Shown one piece after another: positions 16,536 through 26,200 of a stretch of 64,000 bases of DNA. The notes under the pieces were generated by a model, which saw only the letters and a list, made by a program, of their open reading frames with translations, did not search any database and was not told where the DNA came from. How positions within the stretch are numbered: the stretch's first letter is position 1; every line of letters starts with the position of its first letter. Source of the stretch: Anaerolineales bacterium (GTDB lineage: Bacteria; Chloroflexota; Anaerolineae; JAAEKA01); contig JACKBI010000010.1 of assembly GCA_020634615.1 (NCBI GenBank), forward strand, positions 190,744 to 254,743, written 5' to 3'. The translations under genes were made by a program, and so were the position numbers.

Positions 16536-17636
16536 ATGACCCACATCCAGCTGCAAAACGTAACCGTCAAACTGTCCGGAGGGGCGCGCGAGACCAAAGC
16601 GCTGGACGACGTGACGCTCACCGTGCGCTCGGGCGAGGTCATGGGTGTGATCGGCCCCACCGGCTGCGGCAAGTCTACACTATTGCGGGTTTTGGCCGGG
16701 CTGACGGCGCTAACGTCTGGCCGGGTGCTGTTCGATGGGCAGGATCAGGCGCAGGTGCCAGCCCGTGACCGCGGCATCGGCATGGTTTTTCAGGATTACG
16801 CGCTCTATTCCCACTGGAAGGTGCGGGAGAATCTGACATTCTATTTCAAGTTGCGCAAGCGTGAGCCGGAAGCGCCGGAGCATATCCGCGAAGCCGCTGA
16901 AATTCTGGGTGTCGATTTGTCCTACCTGCTGGGCAAATTTCCCAGCACCCTGTCCGACGGCCAGCGACAACAGGTGGCTATCGCACGCTGCCTGGTGCGC
17001 GAGCCGCGGTTGTTCCTGATGGATGAGCCGTTTTCCAGCCTGGATGCCATGCAACGCCAGCATTCGCGTGTTCAACTCAAACGGCTGCTGACGCGTTTCC
17101 GCGTTACAACGCTCTATGTCACCCATGACCAGGAAGAGGCGGCGGCGCTCTGCGACAGGGTCGCCTTCATGGATTTGGGGCACATCTGGCAGGTGGATAC
17201 ATATCGCAACATGCTGGTATGGCCCAAGACTCTGCGGGTAGCCGATTTCGTCGCACAGCCGGGGACCCATTTCGTCGACGGCGCGGTGATGGACGGCCAT
17301 TTCACGTGCCCGCAGTTCAGTTTGCCGCTGATGCCGGCCGTCCTGGTGCGCACCCATCCGGGGCAGGCGATCACAGCACGTATCCCAGCCGCCGCCGTGT
17401 CGCTGGCCGGCGACGACGATGCTATGGTTCGGTCTGTCGTCGACCGGATCGAACCGCTGCCGATGCACCGTGCTCAGCGAGTCACCTGTCGCGTGGGCGC
17501 TGTCGAGCTTTCGTTAGAGCTTGGCCAGCAGCAGGCTGTGCAGGTCGGCGACCGCATGCCGTTGGCTATCGATCCTGATATGGTGCAGATCTTCGATTCG
17601 CGCAGCGGGGCAAATCTGGCGACTGCATATCTATGA
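16536..17636 (+). CDS. ABC transporter ATP-binding protein (MalK/UgpC-like)
   Basis: A 366-residue ATPase: Walker A GPTGCGKST, the Q-loop VFQDYALYSHWKV, a signature LSDGQRQQVA (Asp in place of the usual Gly of LSGGQ), Walker B RLFLMDEPFSSLD and the H-loop YVTHDQEEA. A C-terminal TOBE-like domain follows. It resembles the shared ATPases of sugar (CUT1) importers, but no permease is nearby, so it may serve transporters encoded elsewhere. The start has no Shine-Dalgarno sequence because an inverted repeat ends 12 bases upstream. Its stop overlaps the next ATG (ATGA). Confidence 0.9.
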   Translation: MTHIQLQNVTVKLSGGARETKALDDVTLTVRSGEVMGVIGPTGCGKSTLLRVLAGLTALTSGRVLFDGQDQAQVPARDRGIGMVFQDYALYSHWKVRENLTFYFKLRKREPEAPEHIREAAEILGVDLSYLLGKFPSTLSDGQRQQVAIARCLVREPRLFLMDEPFSSLDAMQRQHSRVQLKRLLTRFRVTTLYVTHDQEEAAALCDRVAFMDLGHIWQVDTYRNMLVWPKTLRVADFVAQPGTHFVDGAVMDGHFTCPQFSLPLMPAVLVRTHPGQAITARIPAAAVSLAGDDDAMVRSVVDRIEPLPMHRAQRVTCRVGAVELSLELGQQQAVQVGDRMPLAIDPDMVQIFDSRSGANLATAYL

Positions 17637-18874
17637 TCCACGACCGGTCGCCGTCCATTGGCGCGAGCGGCTTGCGCATAGCCATGTTGGCGCCGTTTGC
17701 GGTTCATGGCCCGAAGGGCACGACGCGCTGGCGGGTCATGCCGCTTGCGCGCTCGCTGGCGGCGCTGGGACACACCGTGCGTGTCGTGGTTCCACCATAC
17801 GATTCTCCTGCTGAAGCTGGCAAGAGTTGGCTGGATCAGGGCGTGGAGGTGCTGAATCTCAAGCTGCCGCGGGGCGGTGCGCAGTCCCGCGTGTTGCCGC
17901 TGGTGGCCGGTCTGGTGCGGGAAACGGCCGCCTGGCAGCCCGATGTCATCCACAGCTTCAAACCCAAAGGCTACACCGGTCTGGCTGCCGCCTGGCTGAC
18001 GCGGCGCGGCTATGTAGTTGTGCAGGACAGCGACGACTGGGAGGCAGGGTGGAATGTTGCGGCCGGATATCCCCGAGCGTGGCAGCAGTTGTTTGCGCGA
18101 CAGGAGCGATGCGGGCTGCGGGACGCGGTAGCCGTCACCGTTGCCAGTCGCTGGCTGGAGCGGTTCGCGATCCGGCTGCGCGGCGACGCCCGGGGCGTGT
18201 TCTATCTGCCAAACGGCATTGAAATGGGGCGATTTGGCTCTTTTTCGTGTAGCCAGGAGGCTATGGTTCCGCCCCTCACGTTGCCGCATTCCATCAAACG
18301 CGTCCTGCTCTACACGCGCTTCGGCGAGACGACCCCGGCCGCGATTTGGCGCGTGTGGTCCATGGTGCTGGCACAGCGTCCGGCTGCGCAGCTTGTTGTC
18401 GTCGGTGACGGGAGCACCGGAGAAGGGCAGGAGCTTGCCCGGCTGGCGGCGATGGCCTGCGCATCACACGCCATCGTTCTGTTGGGTTGGCAGCCGCCAC
18501 AGGTGTTGCCCGGCTTGCTGGCTTCGATGGATGGGGCATTGTTCCCGGTGCTGGACAGCCCGCTAACTCGTGCCAAGTCGCCCATGCGCCTGTTGGATGT
18601 GCTGGCGGCTGGTGTTCCCGCGGCGACACAAGCTGTTGGCGAATACGGCAGTTACGTTGTGGACGGCGAAACAGGACTGCTGACCGCGCCCGGCGATGCA
18701 ACCGCGCTGGCGGCGGCGGTGGTGCGCTTGCTGGACGACGTGCAACTGGCCCGCCGCCTGGGTGCTGAGGCTGCCCGCCGGACTGCGGTCGACCATGCAT
18801 GGCCGCGGCTGGCAGAAGCAGCACTGGCAGCCTACGACACGGCGCTGCGATCCCGTGGAAGGAAACACCGATGA
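17633..18874 (+). CDS. Glycosyltransferase, GT-B fold (GT4-like)
   Basis: A 413-residue protein with two Rossmann-like halves: GPKGTTRWRVMPLARSLAALGHTV near the N-terminus and VVVGDGSTGEGQELARLAA in the second half. The donor-site region around residues 300-345 reads FPVLDSPLTRAKSPMRLLDVLAAGVPAA, then GEYGSYVVDGETGLL, which fits GT4-type enzymes using nucleotide sugars. It should transfer a sugar to a lipid or surface glycan on the cytoplasmic side. It overlaps both neighbours by 4 bases (ATGA), so ABC ATPase, transferase and VanZ protein are translationally coupled. The acceptor is unknown. Confidence 0.88.
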   Translation: MIHDRSPSIGASGLRIAMLAPFAVHGPKGTTRWRVMPLARSLAALGHTVRVVVPPYDSPAEAGKSWLDQGVEVLNLKLPRGGAQSRVLPLVAGLVRETAAWQPDVIHSFKPKGYTGLAAAWLTRRGYVVVQDSDDWEAGWNVAAGYPRAWQQLFARQERCGLRDAVAVTVASRWLERFAIRLRGDARGVFYLPNGIEMGRFGSFSCSQEAMVPPLTLPHSIKRVLLYTRFGETTPAAIWRVWSMVLAQRPAAQLVVVGDGSTGEGQELARLAAMACASHAIVLLGWQPPQVLPGLLASMDGALFPVLDSPLTRAKSPMRLLDVLAAGVPAATQAVGEYGSYVVDGETGLLTAPGDATALAAAVVRLLDDVQLARRLGAEAARRTAVDHAWPRLAEAALAAYDTALRSRGRKHR

Positions 18875-19287
18875 CGGACATGCCGACTTCGCGCGCTGCT
18901 GACGGTTCGCGGCGGCTGGCGTGGCTCTGGTGGCTGTTGCCGCTGGGCTGGATGGTGCTGATCTGGACGCTTTCTGCCCAGTCGGAGCTGTTGGTGTCGG
19001 TCAGGTCCGGCCTGCGCGACATGCTGGCATGGGGGGCGCACTTCAGTGAATTTGCCGCACTGGCCGCGTTTCTCTGGCTGGCGCTGCGCAAGACAAGCCC
19101 ACTCAGCCAGCAGAGGATGCTTGCGGCTACGTTCTTTGGCGCTGCGCTGTTTGCGGTGATCGATGAGCTGCATCAGGTGTTTGTGCCGGGTCGCATGCCC
19201 GATATTCGCGACTTGCTTGTGGACCTGGCTGGCATTCTGGTCGCGCTGACGGTTGTGCGCTGGCTCGCGACCCGCTCGATCGAGTGA
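18871..19287 (+). CDS. VanZ-family membrane protein
   Basis: A 138-residue protein with about four TM helices and the VanZ signature: FSEFAALAAFLWLAL, then VIDELHQVFVPGRMPDIRDLLVDLAGI. VanZ proteins lower teicoplanin binding in enterococci; most relatives have no proven role. The ATG at 18871 overlaps the glycosyltransferase stop and has a GGAAGGA site (18857-18863); the open frame upstream of it is a shadow of the transferase gene. Confidence 0.85.
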   Translation: MTDMPTSRAADGSRRLAWLWWLLPLGWMVLIWTLSAQSELLVSVRSGLRDMLAWGAHFSEFAALAAFLWLALRKTSPLSQQRMLAATFFGAALFAVIDELHQVFVPGRMPDIRDLLVDLAGILVALTVVRWLATRSIE

Positions 19288-19620
19288 CAGTCCAACGCCT
19301 GCAAGCAGGGTCGCCGCAAGGGATGGTAGGAAGCACATCCTTAATGACTCATGTCACGATGCGGGCACGGTCGGGAGACCGGCCCGAGCAATTGTATATG
19401 CAGGCACGAGAGGGAGGCCGGGCCGCGCAGTTGTACACGTGGGCACGGTCGTGAGGCGGGGCCGGGCACTTGTACTGAACACGAGCATTCCAGAGGTACA
19501 CTTCCCCAGAAACAGGGCCTTGCCTTATGTTCGCAGGCCGTGTACAATCCATTTCACCATCGCTCACGCTGACATTGCACAGGACACCATCACCGGAACG
19601 CATCAGGAAGGGTCGGCACT
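19288..19620 (+). other. Intergenic region with a 39-bp triple repeat
   Basis: These 333 bases hold the repeat at 19361-19477 and the ppk1 ribosome site (about 19605-19611). Small open frames on both strands here only reflect the 39-bp (13-codon) periodicity; I do not call a gene. Confidence 0.7.
19361..19477 (+). repeat. Three 39-bp tandem units (locus 2 of the GACCGG family)
   Basis: Units at 19361-19399, 19400-19438 and 19439-19477, each starting GYRGGCACG and ending TTGTAYNNN. Unit 1 carries the same GCACGGTC.GGAGACCGGCCCGAGC core as locus 1 at 13992. Confidence 0.75.
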
Positions 19621-21825
19621 ATGACTCCAAAAACCGAGACGAAGGCAGCAATTGCTCCACCCGAGCCCAAGAAACCGCGGGTCCATTCAATTGACCTGGA
19701 TGACAGCTCGCTGTATCTGAACCGCGAGCTGAGCTGGCTGGAGTTCAACCGGCGTGTCCTGCAGGAAGCGTTGAACCAGGACGGCCATCCGCTGCTGGAG
19801 CGGGTCAAGTTTCTGGCGATATTCCATTCCAATCTCGACGAGTTCTTCATGATCCGCGTCTCGGGTCTCAAGCAGCAGGTGCAGGCAGGCGCAGTCAAGG
19901 CGCCGCCAGACGGCATGCTGCCTGGCGAGCAACTGGCCGCGATCCGTCGCCGCCTGCTGCCGATGCTCGACGAAGGGACGTCCACCTGGCAGGATGACCT
20001 CAAGCCAAAGCTGCGCGACGCGGGCATTCGCATCCATTCCCACGAAGACCTATCTTCGGCGCAGCGCACCTGGCTGACCGACTATTTTCTGCGTGAGGTC
20101 TTTCCAGTTCTGACGCCGCTGGTTTTCGACCCTGGCCACCCCTTTCCCCACATCTCGAATTTGAGCGTCAACCTGGCGGTCAAGCTCATCGATCCACAGT
20201 CTGGCGATGTTCACTACGGACGTATCAAGGTGCCGGCGACCCTACCGCGGCTGATCGAATTGCCGAGCGAGTTGTTTGCCAAGCCGGTTGTCTCAGCAAA
20301 GCGGCGGGCGAAAAGCAATGGCCGCGGGCCGGAAGAGGAACCGTCGTCGCCAGAGGAGCACAATTTCGTCTGGCTGGAGCAGGTGGTGGCAGCCAACATC
20401 GCAGCCCTCTATCAAGGCGTGGAGATCAAAGAGGTCTACAGTTTCCGGGTCACACGCGACGCCGATCTGGAAATTCAGGAAGACGAGGCGGACGACCTGC
20501 TGCGCACCATTGAGCAGGGAATTCGCCTGCGCCGCTTCGGTCCCGTCGTGCGGCTGGAGATCGAACGCGCGATGCCGGCGCATATGCGCTCGCTGCTGAT
20601 GCACAACTTGCAGGTCGCGCCGGACGATGTCTACGAGATGGAGGTGCCGTTGGGCATGAGCAGCCTCATGGCGCTGCTGGATGTGGACCGCCACGACTTG
20701 AAGGATAAGCCTTTTGTGCCGCGGACGCTGCCGTCGCTCAGCTCGGGTGAAAGCATCTTCGCCGCCATCCGCCGCGGTGACATCCTGCTTCACCATCCGT
20801 ACGACTCGTTTGCGCCGGTTGTGGATTTCATCAAGCGGGCGGCGGACGATCCGCAGGTGCTGGCCATTAAGCAGACGCTCTATCGGGTCGGGAGCAACTC
20901 GCCCATCGTGGAGGCGCTGATGCGGGCACGCGAAAACGGCAAACAGGTGGCCGTGCTGGTGGAGCTGAAGGCGCGTTTCGACGAGGAGAACAACATCGTT
21001 TGGGCCAGAGCCTTGGAGCGCGCGGGCGTTCACGTGGTCTACGGGCTGTTGGGCCTCAAGACCCACAGCAAGGTTGCACTGGTTGTCCGCCGTGAGCGTG
21101 ACGGCGTGCGCCGCTACGTTCATCTTGGCACCGGCAACTACAACGCGGTGACCGCACGTATCTACACCGACCTGGGCATGTTTACCTGCCGGCCGGACAT
21201 CGCCGCCGATGCGTCGGAGTTGTTCAACTACCTGACCGGTTACTCCCGGCAGCGCAACTATCGCAAGCTGCTTGTGGCGCCGGTCACTTTACGCAGCTCA
21301 CTGTCATCGCTGCTGCGGCGCGAAATTGCCCACCAGAAGGCCGGGCGGCCGGCGCGCATAGTGATCAAGATGAACGCGCTGACCGACGAGGATCTGATCA
21401 AGCTGTTCTACGAGGCGTCGCAGGCCGGTGTCGAGATCGATTTGATGGTCCGCGGCATCTGCTGCCTGCGGCCGGGCGTGCCCGGTGTCAGCGAGAACAT
21501 CAAGGTAACCAGCATCGTTGGCCGCTTCCTGGAGCACACCCGTATCTTCTATTTCGCCAACGGCGGCAACGACGAAATTTACTCCGGCAGTGCGGACATG
21601 ATGGAGCGCAACCTGGATCGGCGGGTGGAGGTTCTCTTCCCGATCCTCGATCCCGCGCTGCGACAGCACATCTACGACAACATTCTGACGACCTATCTGG
21701 CCGACAACGTCAAGAACCGGCTGCTCAAGCCCGACGGCAGCTACGAAATGATCACACCCGACGGTGGGCCGCGGGTCAACAGCCAGCAATGGCTGCTGGA
21801 ACACCACGACCGGCCGCCGCTCTAG
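19621..21825 (+). CDS. ppk1: Polyphosphate kinase 1
   Basis: A 734-residue protein with the full PPK1 architecture. The N-domain contains SSLYLNRELSWLEFNRRVLQEA and HSNLDEFFMIRVSGLKQQ. The catalytic C-domains include IKQTLYRVGSNSPIVEALMRA, LKARFDEENNIVWARALERAGVHVVYG and the phospho-histidine region LKTHSKVALVVRRE, then HLGTGNYNAVTARIYTDLG. It makes polyphosphate from ATP reversibly. An insert of about 20 residues (SAKRRAKSNGRGPEEEPSSP, about 222-241) is lineage specific. The start is preceded by an AGGAAGGG site. It is monocistronic or followed by alaX after 82 bases. Confidence 0.97.
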   Translation: MTPKTETKAAIAPPEPKKPRVHSIDLDDSSLYLNRELSWLEFNRRVLQEALNQDGHPLLERVKFLAIFHSNLDEFFMIRVSGLKQQVQAGAVKAPPDGMLPGEQLAAIRRRLLPMLDEGTSTWQDDLKPKLRDAGIRIHSHEDLSSAQRTWLTDYFLREVFPVLTPLVFDPGHPFPHISNLSVNLAVKLIDPQSGDVHYGRIKVPATLPRLIELPSELFAKPVVSAKRRAKSNGRGPEEEPSSPEEHNFVWLEQVVAANIAALYQGVEIKEVYSFRVTRDADLEIQEDEADDLLRTIEQGIRLRRFGPVVRLEIERAMPAHMRSLLMHNLQVAPDDVYEMEVPLGMSSLMALLDVDRHDLKDKPFVPRTLPSLSSGESIFAAIRRGDILLHHPYDSFAPVVDFIKRAADDPQVLAIKQTLYRVGSNSPIVEALMRARENGKQVAVLVELKARFDEENNIVWARALERAGVHVVYGLLGLKTHSKVALVVRRERDGVRRYVHLGTGNYNAVTARIYTDLGMFTCRPDIAADASELFNYLTGYSRQRNYRKLLVAPVTLRSSLSSLLRREIAHQKAGRPARIVIKMNALTDEDLIKLFYEASQAGVEIDLMVRGICCLRPGVPGVSENIKVTSIVGRFLEHTRIFYFANGGNDEIYSGSADMMERNLDRRVEVLFPILDPALRQHIYDNILTTYLADNVKNRLLKPDGSYEMITPDGGPRVNSQQWLLEHHDRPPL

Positions 21826-21907
21826 TCCCTGATTGTCGAGCACTGCATGGGCCACTGTCTGCATCCAGGCGGGCCGAGCCGTGCGGCGCCACCCTTGTTG
21901 TGTGAGT

Positions 21908-22627
21908 ATGACTGACACCCTGTATCAAACCGACAGCTATCTGCGCGAGTTCGCCGCTACTGTTGTGGAGGCCAGCGCTGACGACAGTTCGTTGGCGTTT
22001 GACCGGACTGCCTTCTATCCTGGCGGCGGCGGCCAGCCCAACGACCTGGGCGTGATCGTTTACGGTGGCGTCGAGTTTTCTGTCATGAAAGTCAAGCGGG
22101 CGGGGGAGCACATCTGGCACACGCTGGCTGAACCGGCCAGCTTGCCCGCGCCAGGCACAGCAGTCACGGGGCGTCTCGACTGGGAGCGGCGCTACGCGTT
22201 GATGCGCACCCACACCGCGCTGCACATCCTCTGCGGCGTGGTCTGGCGCGACTATGGCGCGCAGGTGACCGGCGGCAACATGGAGCCGCTGGCCGGGCGG
22301 ATGGATTTCGAGTTCGCGACGATGAGCGGCGAACTGGTGGGGGAGATCGAGGCCAAGTGCAACGCGGAAGTAGCCGCGGCGCGTGACGTACGCGTCAAAA
22401 TCCTGCCGCGCGAGGAGGCGTTCCAGATCCCCGACCTGATCCGCACCAAAATCAATCTGTTGCCACCTGGTATTCCCGAAGTGCGCACTGTGGAAATCGT
22501 CGGTCTCGACCTGCAAGCCGACGGCGGCACCCACGTCGCCAACACCCGCGAGGTCGGCCGCATCCGCGTGACTGACTACAAGTCGAAAGGCGCGATCAAC
22601 AAGCGGATCTACATCAGTCTGGAGTGA
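21908..22627 (+). CDS. AlaX-type alanyl-tRNA editing hydrolase
   Basis: A 239-residue protein of the AlaX family, which removes serine or glycine wrongly attached to tRNA-Ala. It has AFYPGGGGQPND, the zinc motif HxxxH in RTHTALHIL and the second motif in LDLQADGGTHVANTREVG. The residue at the place of the usual zinc cysteine is Asp in this motif (ADGGTH), which I believe occurs in part of the family. The open frame extends back to 21833, but the ATG at 21908 begins the normal N-terminus (MTDTLYQTDSYL). Its 3' end overlaps the convergent GNAT gene by 14 bases. Confidence 0.9.
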   Translation: MTDTLYQTDSYLREFAATVVEASADDSSLAFDRTAFYPGGGGQPNDLGVIVYGGVEFSVMKVKRAGEHIWHTLAEPASLPAPGTAVTGRLDWERRYALMRTHTALHILCGVVWRDYGAQVTGGNMEPLAGRMDFEFATMSGELVGEIEAKCNAEVAAARDVRVKILPREEAFQIPDLIRTKINLLPPGIPEVRTVEIVGLDLQADGGTHVANTREVGRIRVTDYKSKGAINKRIYISLE

Positions 22628-23051
22628 GCGGCGCCAGATCCTTCCTCATCCAGTAGCTGGTATGTCCCGGCGGGCAGCCGGTCATGCTCCCCACAACCTG
22701 ATAGCCGTTCTTCTGATAGAACCCGGGGGCCTGAAAGCTGTAAGAACTTACGATGCACAGCGTGCAGCCGCGGCGGCGCGCTTCGTCTTCCACCTCAGCC
22801 AGCAACTGCGCGCCGATCCCCTGGCCGCGCAGTTGGTCATGCACCCAGAGAAACTCCAGTTCCGCCATCCCCGCCCAGGTGTAGCCTGAGATGCCGGCGA
22901 TGATCTCGCCCCGTTCGTCGTGCACGAAAGCTGCCAGCCCGCGGCCATCGGACGCGCCAACAGCCGCGTAGTTGTACTCGATAATGCGGTTTTCGAGGAA
23001 ACTGATGTCTTCGTGTGTCGGGTGCTCTTCAACGGTGATATGTGGATACAT
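22614..23051 (-). CDS. GNAT family N-acetyltransferase
   Basis: A 145-residue acetyltransferase. The acetyl-CoA loop is DQLRGQGIGAQLLAEVEDEARRRGC (Q/R-x-x-G-x-G/A) and the C-terminal FYQKNGYQVVG strand is typical. The substrate cannot be deduced. It is preceded on its own strand by the nested inverted-repeat element at 23073-23250 and is convergent with alaX. Confidence 0.88.
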   Translation of the reverse strand: MYPHITVEEHPTHEDISFLENRIIEYNYAAVGASDGRGLAAFVHDERGEIIAGISGYTWAGMAELEFLWVHDQLRGQGIGAQLLAEVEDEARRRGCTLCIVSSYSFQAPGFYQKNGYQVVGSMTGCPPGHTSYWMRKDLAPLTPD

Positions 23052-23072
23052 GAGGGGCTCGTGATTCGATTG

Positions 23073-23250
23073 GTAATGCGTGATGCGTAATGCGTAGTGT
23101 TTGGTTGATTGTCTGCTTGGTGTCGGAAAACCAGCGTTCCGTCACTCCCGCGCAGGCGGGAGTCTAGGCAGTGCGCACACGTGGATGCTCGCCTGCGCGG
23201 GCATGACACCACGGTAGCGGAGATTTTACGTATTACGCATCACGTATTAC
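23073..23250. repeat. Nested inverted-repeat element (outer arms)
   Basis: The outer arms at 23073-23096 and 23227-23250 match in 22 of 24 positions as reverse complements (built of GTAATGCGT / GATGCGT units). The right arm ends exactly at the stop codon of the giant surface-protein gene. A second inverted repeat lies inside at 23141-23207. Confidence 0.8.
23141..23207. repeat. Inner GC-rich inverted repeat inside 23073-23250
   Basis: Left arm 23141-23164 (GTCACTCCCGCGCAGG...) and right arm 23184-23207 (GATGCTCGCCTGCGCGGGCA...) pair in about 19 of 24 positions, and CCCGCGCAGGCGGG inside the left arm is itself palindromic. It resembles the dispersed CATTCCCGCG...CGCGGGAATG elements of many bacteria. 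Confidence 0.7.
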
Positions 23251-26200
23251 TTATGGCCGCTCGCGTCCGGGTTCGTCGGGCGCCATGCCGGGTGGCGGGG
23301 TGGTGGGGCCAATCGAGCGGATGCTGTCGGGGATGATCACGTCGGCCGGGTTCATGAACGGGATCGGGTCGCAGTAGCCGCCCCACCCGTCGCCGCGCTT
23401 GTTGGGATAGATGCGGATACCGAAGTGTACGTGGGGACCGCTGCTGTTGCCGGTGTTGTTGGACAGGCCCAGCTTGTCGCCCTTCGCGACCGTGTCGCCT
23501 TGTTTGACGCTGACGCTTTTCATGTGGCCGTAGATGGAATCGCCCCAGACATGCTTGAGCTTGACGTAGTTGCCGAACCCTTTTTCCTCGTAGCCGACGG
23601 TATCGACCTCGCCATCGAACGTTGCCAGCAGATCGGTGCCGTTCGGTGTGCCGAAATCGACGCCGTTGTGACCACGCAACGGCACGCCATCATAGGAGAA
23701 TTGCTTGTAGAACCACTCGCGGTCTGCCATCAATTGCGTGACGCGCCAGGACCCATCGAAGGGCTTGCCCAGGTGAATGACGTCTTTGAACTGCACGGGC
23801 ACCATGAAGCGTTCGCCCTTGGTGCCGATTTCGGCCATCCAGCCGCGCACGGTCTGTCCATCCACGGTTCCGGCCACCTCCCACCACGACAACTTGTCGG
23901 CGGTCTTTGGTCCGGCGGTGATGGTCACCACAGCGCCAGGCGCCAGCTTGCCGACCACATCGCTGGCCGGTTTGTCGCTGAAACCGGCCGAGCTGCGGAT
24001 GTTGACGGTGTCGTTGAACGCGTTGAAAACCACGTTACCGATGGCGAACGTCTTGGTCGGCACCGGGGTCGTGGGCTGCGGCGCAGGCGGGGGCGAGGTC
24101 AGCAAGTACGCCTTGCCGGAGCCATTGCTTTCGGCTGCCCAGCCGTCCAGCGCTCGCCCCTCGTGATCGACATAACGTACCTTCCACCACGTCAGGCTGT
24201 CGGCATCGGACGGGCCGCCCAGCACCACCAGTTCCGCACCGTGGGGCGCCTCAACCACCACATCCGACTCTTCCTTGTTGACATATCCGGGCGAGCGGCG
24301 CAGATTGAGGAAAGTTGCAGCATAGAGATGCTGGTCTTTCTGGAACTTGCCCGACGCAGGGGGTTGTGGCACTGGGTCAGGCTTCGGATCTGGCTGTGGT
24401 TCAGGAACAGGCGCGCCAGGTGTCAACAGCGCGACGCCTGCGCCGCTGGCTTCGGCCGCCCAACCGTCGAAGCGGTTGCCGGACGGGCTGACAAATCTGA
24501 CGCCCCACCAGGTCAGCCCGTCTTTGCTCGTTGGGCCGTCGAGGATCGTCAGCGATGAACCGGCAGCAATCTCGTAGATGATGTCGCTGGCCGGTTTGCC
24601 CTGATAACCGGCCGACTTGCGCAGGTTGATCACGTCAGCCGCGTGGACGGTGTCACCCTTCTTGAAAGCGGCCGGTTGGGGCTGTGGTTCTGGCTCAGGC
24701 TGTGGCTGCGGCACGGGCTGCGGCTCTGGCTGTGGCTGCGGTTGTGGCACGGGCGCAGGCGCTTGCAGTGTCAGCAATGCATTGCCAGAATTGCCGGCCT
24801 CGGCGGTCCAACCGTCGAAGCGGTTGCCAGCCGGGCTGACGAAGCGCACATTCCACCAGGTCAGCCCGTCCCTGGCTGTCGGACCGCCAAGGATCGTCAA
24901 TGATGACCCGCTGGCAATCTCGTAGATGATGTCGCTGGCCGGTTTGCCTTGATTGCCGGCCGATTTGCGCAGGATGAGCGTGTCGGTCGCGTAGACCGTG
25001 TCGCCCTTCTTGAACGCCGCCGGTTGTGGCTGTGGCTCTGGCTGGGGCTGAGGATCTGGTTGAGGTTGGGGCTGCGGCACGGGTTGCGGCTCTGGCTGTG
25101 GTGCTGGCTGGCCGGGTAGGGCGTACTGGCTTTCGCCGCTAGCGCTGGTCTCCGCAGCCCAGCCAATGAATGGATTGCCATATCTGCTGACATAGCGAAC
25201 TCGCCACCAGCGCAGGTTGTCTGCCTGTGCCGGGCCTTCAACGAGAGTCAGCTGAGCCTTGGCCGGCGCTTCATAAAATGCGTCGCTGGCCGGCTTTCCC
25301 TGGTAGCCAGGCGAGAAGCGCAACGTCACCGCGCTGGAGGTTACAGCCACATCGCCGATTTTCAGTGGGCGTGCCGGCTGCGGCTGCGGTTCAGGGTCAG
25401 GCTGCGGTTGTGGGTCAGGCACCGGCTGCGGATCGGGTTGCGGTTCTGGCACCGGCTGCGGATCGGGCTTTGGCTTCGGCTTCGGGTCAGGAACTGGCTC
25501 GGGAGCCGGTGTTTCGCCCTGCTTGGCCAGCATCTGCGTGCCTGAGGCGGTGGCCTCCGCAACCCAGCCATCGAAGCGGTTGCCGGCCGGGCTGACGAAG
25601 CGAATACCCCACCAGGTCAGTCCATCGGCCGTCTGCGGGCCGTCGAGGATTGTCACCTTCGACCCGACTGGAATCTCGTAGATGACATCACTGGCCGGCT
25701 TGCCGGCAAAGCCTGCCGACTTGCGCAGGTTCAGCGCCTGCACGCCTATCACCACTTCGCCCTTGCTGAACTTACCGGTCACCGGCGGCTTGGGGTCCGG
25801 CTTTGGCGTTGGTTTCGCCGGCGCGGTCTTGGTCAACAGCGCGGTACCGGTCGGCGTCGTGTCGGCCATCCATCCATCCACGTCGGCGCCTGCTACTTTA
25901 CACCGCACCTGCCACCAGCTGAGCCCGTCGGCCGCGGTGGGGCCGGCGACGATCTTGCAGGCGGTGTCTTTCGGTGCTTTGGCCTTGATGTCATCCTTTT
26001 GATAGCCGGGACTCTCGCGCACGTTCACTTCCTGCGTCGCGTAGACCGTGTCGCCCGTCTTGAAGTTGGCCGCTGGCAGTGGAATCGGCGTTTCGAGCCA
26101 GCGGTAGTTGTTGCCCAAAGCCTGCTTGAAGTCTTCGATGACTCCCTGCTTGCCTTCGATTACCCAGCGATCGAGATTTGGCCAGCGGTACAGGATGAGC

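Noticed and set aside
19361..19477. CRISPR-like array or a Cys/His 13-residue repeat peptide
   Set aside because: Only three units of 39 bp with no distinct spacers and no cas genes; the small open frames exist on both strands and lack start signals.
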